Source of the DNA: Bacteroidia bacterium
GTDB lineage: Bacteria > Bacteroidota > Bacteroidia > Bacteroidales > VadinHA17
Assembly (NCBI GenBank): GCA_026391515.1
Contig: JAPLEC010000290.1
Coordinates: forward strand, 1 to 7,483
DNA: 7,483 bases
Reading direction: 5' to 3'
The position numbers and the translations under genes are program-made. The notes beneath the pieces are model-generated. The model did not search any database. It was not told where the DNA came from and worked only from the letters and a program-made list of their open reading frames with translations. Numbering within the stretch: position 1 is the first letter of the stretch; every line of letters starts with the position of its first letter. This document shows positions 1-5,578 of this stretch, piece by piece.

Positions 1-177
1 GAGAGGAAAGTTAAGGAGACAGGTTATACCATTATTGTTTTAAAAGTTTTTATAAACGATCGCGGATTAGCTAAAGCCGAAATAGCTGTTTCAAAGGGGA
101 AGAAAGAGTATGACAAACGGCAGACTATCAAGAAGAAAGATGTCGAAAGAGAAATGGACAGAGCCAGAAAAAGGTAG
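1..177 (+). CDS. smpB: SsrA-binding protein SmpB, C-terminal part (5' end outside window)
   Basis: Reading from base 1 in frame 1 gives 58 codons and a TAG stop at 175-177, with no internal stop. The translation contains KGKKEYDKRQTIKKKDVERE, which matches the SmpB hallmark GKK-x-YDKR followed by a basic tail. It is preceded by a beta-strand stretch (TIIVLKVFINDRGLAKAEIA) that fits the end of the SmpB oligonucleotide-binding barrel. SmpB binds tmRNA (SsrA) and brings it to stalled ribosomes for trans-translation; the basic C-terminal tail occupies the empty mRNA channel. The tail ends in RARKR and looks intact. About two thirds of the usual roughly 150-residue protein lies upstream of the window. 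The gene converges on the - strand genes. No T-tailed terminator is visible after the stop; the next structure is the hairpin repeat at 215. Confidence 0.93.
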   Translation, partial: ERKVKETGYTIIVLKVFINDRGLAKAEIAVSKGKKEYDKRQTIKKKDVEREMDRARKR

Positions 178-214
178 ATTTTTCAAATTCTTAAGATGAT
201 GCATTAAATATAAC

Positions 215-271
215 TTTCTCCTCCTTTTTAAAGGAGGAGTACCCTGACCGAAGTGTCAGGGGGAGGTGGTT
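215..271 (+). repeat. Left two-hairpin repeat of the DUF559 unit
   Basis: Hairpin 1 has arms 218-227 and 230-239 (CTCCTCCTTT / AAAGGAGGAG, perfect 10 bp; in a folded strand the innermost pairs would open to form the loop). Hairpin 2 has arms 242-248 and 255-261 (CCCTGAC / GTCAGGG) around CGAAGT. The repeat ends in GGTGGTT (265-271), directly against the TGA stop (272-274, complement strand) of the DUF559 gene. It aligns gap-free with the inverse copy at 679-735. No T-run follows the stems, so it is not a classical terminator for smpB, although it could still slow or end transcription arriving from either side. Confidence 0.85.
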
Positions 272-646
272 TCAAAATGTCAGATTATTCTTAATTGTCT
301 TAATGACAAAATCAGGATCCTGAAAAACAAATCTATTTTCAAATCTTAAAACTATGTATCCTTTATTTTCAAGTTCCTTATCTCTTTTTTCATCCCTTTG
401 AATCTGTGCATAATCACCATGAGGATCACCATCGAGTTCAATTATTAATTTATCAGTTGAACAATAAAAATCAGCGATATAGTTCTCTATACTATGTTGT
501 CTTCTGAATTTTTTGCCTGCTAATTGTTTATTCTTCAATATATTCCAAAGAGTCGCCTCTGCCGAGGTTGATCGATTCCTCAACCTTTTACGTATCGTTT
601 TAAGTTCTATTCTATTTGAAGAGTATTTAGGATTGAAAAGAGTCAT
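272..646 (-). CDS. DUF559 domain protein, Vsr/PD-(D/E)XK-like endonuclease fold
   Basis: A 124-residue single-domain protein starting at ATG (644-646) and ending in TGA (272-274). It carries the DUF559 signature in order: an N-terminal RNRSTSAEATLWNILKNKQL (about residues 23-42), KFRRQHSIENYIADFYC (46-62), KLIIELDGDPH (66-76), RDEKRDKELENKGYIVLRFEN (about 84-104). The D of ADFYC and the E/D of ELDG are the expected acidic metal-binding positions of this fold, and all are present, so the enzyme looks active. Its length is normal for stand-alone members. The family is related in fold to the Vsr mismatch endonuclease, but the cellular role of stand-alone DUF559 proteins is not settled, and no methylase or Vsr partner is nearby. 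It is enclosed by inverted hairpin repeats, with 32 bases between its ATG and the right repeat. No clear promoter or Shine-Dalgarno is seen in those 32 bases. Confidence 0.9.
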   Translation of the reverse strand: MTLFNPKYSSNRIELKTIRKRLRNRSTSAEATLWNILKNKQLAGKKFRRQHSIENYIADFYCSTDKLIIELDGDPHGDYAQIQRDEKRDKELENKGYIVLRFENRFVFQDPDFVIKTIKNNLTF

Positions 647-678
647 CAGGTAACCATTTAATTAGTGCTAATTATTCG

Positions 679-735
679 AACCACCCTGTCCCGACTTTTC
701 AGTCGGGACACCCCTCCTTTCCAAAGGAGGGGAAA
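679..735 (-). repeat. Right two-hairpin repeat of the DUF559 unit (inverse copy)
   Basis: Read on the - strand this is the same series as the left repeat. Hairpin 1 has arms 711-720 and 723-732 (CCCCTCCTTT / AAAGGAGGGG). Hairpin 2 has arms 687-696 and 701-710 (TGTCCCGACT / AGTCGGGACA, 10 bp, loop TTTC). The GGTGGTT box is the complement of 679-685. Relative to the left copy, three pairs differ on both sides and stay paired: T-A becomes C-G in hairpin 1, and C-G becomes T-A and T-A becomes C-G in hairpin 2. This points to selection on the fold rather than on the bases. Confidence 0.85.
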
Positions 736-760
736 TGTTTACGTTATTGTCATAAAACTT

Positions 761-786
761 TTTCCTTCTTTCCAAAGGAGGGGAAA
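761..786 (-). repeat. Partial third copy of the repeat (hairpin 1 only)
   Basis: Bases 769-786 are identical to 718-735 (18 bases), so the outer end and most of hairpin 1 of the right repeat occur again 51 bases further on, in the same orientation. The inner arm is imperfect (CCTTCTTT against AAAGGAGG, one mismatch that could wobble). Hairpin 2 and the GGTGGTT box are missing. It may be a decayed or truncated second repeat unit. Confidence 0.7.
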
Positions 787-859
787 GTACTATTATTAAA
801 CCATTGCATAAAAAGCAACGAGACTCTAACAAACCAAATTTCTTTATCCTCTTATCCAA

Positions 860-926
860 TTAGAAGTTCGGACTCAGGAGGTATCTTGAGTAGAATTTGA
901 CGATTGTATTAACAGCTTCTTTGGAG
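860..926 (-). pseudogene. Displaced 3' end of the LOG-family gene
   Basis: On the - strand, bases 925-860 read, in the frame that would follow T220 of the upstream gene if one copy of the 44-bp duplication were removed, as 21 residues beginning SKEAVNTIVKF and ending LLSPNF, then TAA (860-862). Helix-like residues ending in an aromatic-rich tail are what a normal LOG/TIGR00730 C-terminus looks like. Removing 44 bases gives an intact 241-residue gene from 1629 to 860. In the sequence as given, this segment is not translated as part of that protein. Confidence 0.8.
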
Positions 927-1016
927 GTATCAACAATAGTGATTATATCAAGATCCCCTGGTGATATATTGTATCAACAATAGTGATTATATCAAGATCC
1001 CCTGGTGATATATTGT
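927..1016. repeat. Perfect 44-bp tandem duplication
   Basis: Copy 1 is 927-970 and copy 2 is 971-1014, identical at every base; the match runs two bases further (GT at 1015-1016), so the exact boundary is ambiguous by 2. Copy 2 encodes the in-frame ISPGDLDIITIVDT of the LOG-family protein. Because 44 is not a multiple of 3, copy 1 is read in a shifted frame and brings in a TAA at 943-945. Complete identity suggests a very recent event or an assembly artefact. Confidence 0.95.
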
Positions 1017-1629
1017 GCTCCTCAGCAAGCATTTCTTTCTTGATCCAGTCAATCAAACCTTTCCAGTATTTTTTCCCTACAAGAATGATGGGAAATTTCC
1101 CGGTTTTCCTGGTCTGGATAAGAGTGATGGCTTCAAAAAGCTCATCAAATGTTCCAAAGCCACCTGGCAGCACGATGAATCCTTGTGCATATTTCATGAA
1201 CATAACCTTTCTTACAAAAAAATGGTCGAAGGTGATAAGCTTATCGGCATCAATGTATGAATTAGGCCTCTGTTCAAATGGAAGGTCTATATTAATACCG
1301 ACTGATTTTCCATTGCCCCTCTTTGCTCCTTTATTTGCAGCTTCCATTATTCCCGGGCCGCCGCCTGTTATGATTCCATATCCTTTTTGTGTTAGTCTAT
1401 AGGCAATATCTTCGGCAAGCCGATAATATTTATCATTATGGTGTGTTCTTGCCGAACCGAATATCGAAACACAGGGACCTATACGTGAAAGCTTTTCGAA
1501 TCCTTCAACCAATTCGGATAATATTTTAAAGACTCTCCATGAATCAGTTGTATGGATCTCGTGCCATGTTTTTTCTTGAAAAGCTTCTTTAGTAAGGTCC
1601 GTTTGTGACGGTTTATCAAGTTTGCCCAT
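943..1629 (-). CDS. LOG-family (TIGR00730) nucleotide phosphoribohydrolase-like protein, C-terminus frameshifted
   Basis: A 228-residue protein starting at ATG (1627-1629). It shows the Rossmann-like LOG signatures: SIFGSARTHHNDKYY (about 55-69), GGGPGIMEAANKGAKRG (89-105), FFVRKVMFMKYA (137-148) and PGGFGTFDELFE (155-166), the PGGxGTxxE motif that binds and cleaves the nucleotide in cytokinin-activating LOG enzymes. Homologues split nucleoside 5'-monophosphates into base and ribose 5-phosphate; bacterial members are often mislabelled lysine decarboxylases. All active-site motifs are intact. The last eight residues (IYHQGILI) come from the shifted reading of a 44-bp tandem duplication and replace a 21-residue tail still readable at 860-925. 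The ancestral product would be 241 residues. Loss of the final helix may affect stability or dimer packing. It lies 37 bases after uvrA and is probably the last gene of that transcript; no strong Shine-Dalgarno is seen. Confidence 0.88.
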   Translation of the reverse strand: MGKLDKPSQTDLTKEAFQEKTWHEIHTTDSWRVFKILSELVEGFEKLSRIGPCVSIFGSARTHHNDKYYRLAEDIAYRLTQKGYGIITGGGPGIMEAANKGAKRGNGKSVGINIDLPFEQRPNSYIDADKLITFDHFFVRKVMFMKYAQGFIVLPGGFGTFDELFEAITLIQTRKTGKFPIILVGKKYWKGLIDWIKKEMLAEEHNISPGDLDIITIVDTIYHQGILI

Positions 1630-1666
1630 CGGTAAAAGTTTTAGGATTTCAAATATAATTAATTTC

Positions 1667-4486
1667 TTAAGGCTTCAACTCTGGTTTCAGGAATATTCCT
1701 GTATAACTTTCAGCACATTCCGTTATTTTTTCCGGCGATCCTGAAAAAATAATATTCCCACCTTCTTTCCCACCTTCTTTGCCCAAATCCACAATATAAT
1801 CAGCCATTTTAATGACATCCATATTATGCTCAATTACAATCACAGTATTTCCCCTGTCAACAAGCTTATTGAGGACATCAAGGAGTACCCTGACATCTTC
1901 AAAATGAAGTCCGGTAGTAGGTTCATCGAGGATATACAAAGTTTTTCCGGTATCGCGTCTTGCAAGTTCTGTCGCCAGCTTAACGCGCTGTGCTTCTCCT
2001 CCGGATAAAGTTGTTGATTGCTGGCCCAGTTTTATATAACCAAGTCCGACATCCTGTATTGTTTTGATTTTATGATAAATAGATGGAATATTTGCAAAGA
2101 AGTCAACTGCATTGTTCACAGTCATTTCGAGAACATCGCTGATAGACTGACCTTTGTACTTGACTTCAAGGGTCTCACGGTTATAACGTTTTCCGTTACA
2201 TTCATTACAATGAACATACACATCGGGAAGAAAATTCATCTCAATTGTTTTCACACCTGCACCCTCGCAGCTTTCACAACGACCTCCTTTCACATTAAAT
2301 GAAAACCTGCCGGCGTTGAATCCGCGAATCTTAGCTTCAGTAGTTTGTTCAAAAAGCTTTCTGATATCGGTGAAAACACCTGTATATGTTGCAGGATTTG
2401 ACCTGGGAGTTTTCCCGATAGGCGATTGGCTGACTTCAATAACCTTATCCAGGTGTTCCAGTCCGTTAATTTCCCTGTAGGGTAATGGAGTTTTTCCTGA
2501 ATTATGAAATCGTTTTGCGAGAGCCGGATGAAGTGTCTGGTTAATAAGCGAAGATTTGCCGCTACCGGAAACACCGGTAACACAAATAAAAGTTCCGAGA
2601 GGAAACATGACATCAACATTATTAAGATTATGACCTGAAGCTCCGGTCATAACAAGGAATTTCCCATTGCCTTGTCTCCGCTCTTCAGGTATTTTGAATT
2701 TCCTTTTATTATTTAAATAGCTTGAAGTAAGTGTCTCAGATTTCTTTATTTCATCAGGCCTTCCCTGTGCAACAACGAGCCCACCGTTTAGTCCGGCACC
2801 GGGACCCATATCTATTATATGATCGGCAGAAAGGATCATTCCCTTATCATGCTCGACAACAATTACCGAGTTGCCTGAATCTCTGAGTTGTTTCAGGGCT
2901 TTTATCAGACGCCGGTTGTCTCTCTGGTGAAGCCCGATGCTGGGTTCATCAAGGATATAAAGTACGTTTACCAGTTTTGATCCGATCTGTGTGGCAAGTC
3001 TTATTCTTTGGCTTTCACCACCTGCAAGAGTTCTTGCGCCCCTGTTCAGTGAAAGATAATCAAGTCCTACCTCAAGAAGAAACCCAAGCCTGGCCCTTAT
3101 CTCTTTCAGGATTTCTGAGGCAATCTGCTTCTGTTTTCCCGTCATTTTGTCCTCGATATTTTCCAGGAAGCCTGACAGCTCCCTGATATCCATCGAAGAG
3201 AGTTCACCAATGTTTTTATCTGCAATCCTGAAAAACAATGATCCCTTTTTCAACCTTGTACCATTGCATTCGGGGCATTTATCATATTGAACATATTGAT
3301 CCCTGATTCTCGTTCCGTTCTTTTTCCCGTTAATTGCTTCCAGGTTCCCGACAAAATTTACAACACCTTCAAAAGTCAGGAAGTAATTGGAGGTCATTCC
3401 CAGTGGTGTATTCGATAGTTTCAGAACCTCATCAGAACCGTAAAGTACTTTATTCAGAGCCTCTTCAGGTATATCTTTGATTGAGGTATCGAGAGTAAAA
3501 CCGTTTTTCTCCGCAATAGCTTCTATCTGCCAGAATATCCACACGTTACGGTATTTACCGAGTGGTTCAATACCTCCTTTTCTTATACTCAGCTCCCTGT
3601 CAGGGATTAATTTCTTTTCGTCAATACTTGAAATTTCACCAAGCCCGTTGCAATGCGGACATGCACCCTGTGGGGAATTAAACGAGAAAGTATGAGGTGC
3701 CGGCTCATTATATGATAATCCGGTTACGGGGCACATGAGGTGACGGCTGAAATATCTTGGCTTATTGCTTTCCGTATCGAGAACCATCATTACACCATCG
3801 CCCTGGTCGAGCGAAATCTGAACAGAATCTCTCAGACGTTTATCAGTTATTTCCCCTACCTTAAATTTATCGACAATAAGCTCAATATAGTGAGTCTTAT
3901 AACGATCGAGCTTCATTCCGGGGAGCAGCTCCCTGATCTCATTATTGATACGCACATTCAGAAATCCTTTTCTTCTGAGCTGTTCAAAAAGTTCCTTATA
4001 ATGACCTTTACGACCTTTTACAATAGGTGCCAGGAAATAGACTTTTTTCTCTGAAAAATGGCTTTTTACAAGTTCAATGATCTGGTCGTCAGTATATTTG
4101 ACCATTTTCTCACCTGAAGCATAAGAGTATGCATCAGCAGCCCGTGCATATAATAATCTGAGAAAATCATATATCTCTGTAATTGTTCCTACAGTTGAAC
4201 GGGGATTTTTGTTTGTAGTTTTTTGTTCAATGGAAATGACAGGACTCAAGCCTGTTATCTTGTCAACATCCGGACGTTCCATGCCACCAAGAAATTGTCG
4301 TGCGTAAGCTGAAAGGGTTTCCAAATAGCGGCGCTGGCCTTCAGCATATATCGTATCAAAAGCAAGTGACGATTTACCGCTTCCGCTGAGACCGGTTATG
4401 ACAACCAGCTTGTTACGGGGAATATCCACATCAATATTCTGCAGATTATGAACCCGTGCACCGAGCACTTTTATTTCTTCACTCAT
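1667..4486 (-). CDS. uvrA: Excinuclease ABC subunit A
   Basis: A 939-residue, full-length UvrA, the damage-sensing ATPase that loads UvrB in nucleotide excision repair. Two ABC ATPase modules are visible. Module I has Walker A GLSGSGKS (32-39), signature LAGGESQRIRLA (487-498) and Walker B YILDEP (510-515). Module II has Walker A GVSGSGKS (638-645), signature LSGGEAQRVKLA (827-838) and Walker B YILDEP (851-856). The DNA-binding zinc module of half II has four cysteines (737, 740, 760, 763). The one in half I is C252-P-V-T255 with C276/C279, so one expected cysteine is threonine. A further CPECNG pair is at 404-409. ATG at 4484-4486 gives the usual N-terminus (IKVLGARVHNLQNIDVDIP), and GGAGAG lies 5 bases upstream (complement of 4492-4497). 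It starts 23 bases after the transglycosylase stop and ends 37 bases before the LOG gene, suggesting cotranscription. No LexA-type operator was recognised. Confidence 0.98.
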   Translation of the reverse strand: MSEEIKVLGARVHNLQNIDVDIPRNKLVVITGLSGSGKSSLAFDTIYAEGQRRYLETLSAYARQFLGGMERPDVDKITGLSPVISIEQKTTNKNPRSTVGTITEIYDFLRLLYARAADAYSYASGEKMVKYTDDQIIELVKSHFSEKKVYFLAPIVKGRKGHYKELFEQLRRKGFLNVRINNEIRELLPGMKLDRYKTHYIELIVDKFKVGEITDKRLRDSVQISLDQGDGVMMVLDTESNKPRYFSRHLMCPVTGLSYNEPAPHTFSFNSPQGACPHCNGLGEISSIDEKKLIPDRELSIRKGGIEPLGKYRNVWIFWQIEAIAEKNGFTLDTSIKDIPEEALNKVLYGSDEVLKLSNTPLGMTSNYFLTFEGVVNFVGNLEAINGKKNGTRIRDQYVQYDKCPECNGTRLKKGSLFFRIADKNIGELSSMDIRELSGFLENIEDKMTGKQKQIASEILKEIRARLGFLLEVGLDYLSLNRGARTLAGGESQRIRLATQIGSKLVNVLYILDEPSIGLHQRDNRRLIKALKQLRDSGNSVIVVEHDKGMILSADHIIDMGPGAGLNGGLVVAQGRPDEIKKSETLTSSYLNNKRKFKIPEERRQGNGKFLVMTGASGHNLNNVDVMFPLGTFICVTGVSGSGKSSLINQTLHPALAKRFHNSGKTPLPYREINGLEHLDKVIEVSQSPIGKTPRSNPATYTGVFTDIRKLFEQTTEAKIRGFNAGRFSFNVKGGRCESCEGAGVKTIEMNFLPDVYVHCNECNGKRYNRETLEVKYKGQSISDVLEMTVNNAVDFFANIPSIYHKIKTIQDVGLGYIKLGQQSTTLSGGEAQRVKLATELARRDTGKTLYILDEPTTGLHFEDVRVLLDVLNKLVDRGNTVIVIEHNMDVIKMADYIVDLGKEGGKEGGNIIFSGSPEKITECAESYTGIFLKPELKP

Positions 4487-4509
4487 CTCAACTCTCCGCC
4501 GGAAAATGA

Positions 4510-5469
4510 TCAGTTGACATCCTCCGATTTTTCTGTACTGCGCATTCCTTCTTCAGGTATTTTAAGCAGATATGCTTTATTTGATTGAGGTGTCAGGTAA
4601 GGCTTTCTAAGCCAGGGATTAAGAAACTTAAGCAATTTATAATTAGTCCCGAAATGTTCCGCAAAGTCCGAAAAGCTTGAGACTGCGGTATCAACTTTCA
4701 CCTCATAGTATTTCAATTCAGGATAAAGCTCTTTTTTGGTTATATTGAATCCATATTTTGCCGGATCTGAAATAATAAGCTTATAAGCGATAGCTCTGAA
4801 TATGTACCGGGCTGTCTCTTCCGATAAAAGAAGATCGTAATAATTATTCTGATGCTGTATTTCAATCTGTTCTTCAAGAGCAGCTCTTCCACCGTTGTAG
4901 GATGCAGCCGCAAGTGTCCAGTTACCGTATTTTTCATATGATTTTTTGAAATAGTCGCAGGCAAACTGGGTAGATCTTTCGACATCGTACCGTTCATCAA
5001 CCACAGAATTAATCTCCATGCCTTCCTCTTTCCCTGTTTCCTGCATTATCTGCCAGAAACCAGTTGCGCCGGCAGGTGAAATCATATTACTGTATTCACT
5101 TTCTGCTGCTGCAAGGTATTTGAAATCGTCAGGAATATCATTTTTCTTCAGAATCTTCTCAATTACAGGAAGATATCGGTTTGCTTTTTTAATAATAAGC
5201 ATTGTTGAGGAGTGCCTGTATGCGCTGGTAAGAAGTTCGCGCTCAAGGCTTTCTCTTGTATCGAAATTATCCAGCGGCATTTTCTCTCCTGCAAAAGTTA
5301 CATTATCCGGCAGTTTATATGGCTTATTTAAATAAAAAGTGTCCTGCAGAATCTTTTCTGAAGGAGTGGTGGTGAATCCATAAAAACTCTGTGCAATCAG
5401 AAATATTATGATTATTGTGCTTACCAGGATTGAAGCTGTAAGTATTGTTTTTCTATTTGGTTTTACCAT
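4510..5469 (-). CDS. Membrane-anchored lytic transglycosylase (SLT domain, MltD-like) with LysM-like tail
   Basis: A 319-residue protein. A single hydrophobic segment (about residues 8-29) after a basic start (MVKPNRK) acts as signal anchor or signal peptide; there is no lipobox cysteine. A linker leads to an SLT-type lysozyme-like domain (about 90-235): YLAAAESEYSN with the likely catalytic E123, SPAGATGFWQIMQETG (131-146), VDERYDVERST (157-167), GNWTLAAASYNGG (182-194). These are the family 1 transglycosylase motifs in the right order. Such enzymes cut the MurNAc-GlcNAc bond of peptidoglycan and leave 1,6-anhydroMurNAc. Residues 256-305 (VKVDTAVSSFSDFAEHFGTN ... LNPWL ... YLLKIPEEG) look like a weak LysM-type peptidoglycan-binding repeat. 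The protein should act in the periplasm. A TAnnTTTG promoter box lies 29 bases upstream of the ATG. It is the first gene of a probable transcript with uvrA; no functional link to DNA repair is implied. Confidence 0.9.
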   Translation of the reverse strand: MVKPNRKTILTASILVSTIIIIFLIAQSFYGFTTTPSEKILQDTFYLNKPYKLPDNVTFAGEKMPLDNFDTRESLERELLTSAYRHSSTMLIIKKANRYLPVIEKILKKNDIPDDFKYLAAAESEYSNMISPAGATGFWQIMQETGKEEGMEINSVVDERYDVERSTQFACDYFKKSYEKYGNWTLAAASYNGGRAALEEQIEIQHQNNYYDLLLSEETARYIFRAIAYKLIISDPAKYGFNITKKELYPELKYYEVKVDTAVSSFSDFAEHFGTNYKLLKFLNPWLRKPYLTPQSNKAYLLKIPEEGMRSTEKSEDVN

Positions 5470-5497
5470 AATAATCAGGGAAATTAGAAATAAAATG

Positions 5498-5505
5498 CAA
5501 AGGTA
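5498..5505 (-). promoter_or_regulatory. Bacteroidota-type -7 promoter box (TACCTTTG)
   Basis: On the - strand the bases read TACCTTTG, a perfect match to the TAnnTTTG -7 element used by the primary sigma factor of Bacteroidota. It lies in the 109-base gap upstream of the lytic transglycosylase, and transcription would begin about 20 bases before the ATG at 5469. I do not see a good TTG/TTTG -33 element at the usual spacing, so the promoter is only half supported. Confidence 0.5.
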
Positions 5506-5578
5506 ACATTTTTACACCTGATAAGTAATTTCAGGTATGCCAAAATAATGCCGGGAATAAAAGTGAGGTATAAGAATT

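Larger units (their letters stand above)
215..735. mobile_element. Candidate mobile unit: DUF559 nuclease gene between inverted two-hairpin repeats
   Basis: A 521-base unit consists of a 57-base repeat (215-271), the DUF559 gene (272-646, - strand) and the same 57-base repeat in inverse orientation (679-735). The two copies align without gaps, with about 42 of 57 positions identical by hand count. Each contains two consecutive hairpins followed by GGTGGTT pointing towards the gene. The left repeat touches the stop codon of the gene with no spacer. The layout resembles REP-type hairpin pairs flanking a RAYT transposase gene, but the enzyme here is a PD-(D/E)XK-type nuclease fold rather than a transposase. 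I see no target-site duplication outside 215 or 735. That the unit moves is inference; it could instead be an immobile gene with structured flanks. Confidence 0.45.

Noticed and set aside
203..214. Target-site duplication at the ends of the DUF559 unit
   Set aside because: Comparing bases left of 215 with those right of 735 or 786 gives no convincing direct repeat.
215..787. CRISPR array
   Set aside because: Only two full repeats in inverse orientation with a protein gene between them; no regular spacers.
668..859. 63-codon open frame on the - strand with repeated SPPLERR segments
   Set aside because: It is a reading of the hairpin repeats at 679-735 and 761-786; the repeated peptide follows from the repeated DNA, and there is no start signal or recognisable domain.
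983..1402. Open frames on the + strand opposite the LOG-family gene
   Set aside because: They lie wholly antisense to a gene with clear family motifs and show no motif or ribosome-binding site of their own.
1754..1786. Short tandem CCACCTTCTTT-type repeat in uvrA giving GKEGGKEGG
   Set aside because: The protein length at this place matches the usual UvrA C-terminal glycine-rich turn, so it is not an insertion.
5516..5536. Small inverted repeat ACCTGA / TCAGGT after the barrel gene as terminator
   Set aside because: Only 6 bp with a 9-base loop and no T-run on the - strand side; too weak to call.
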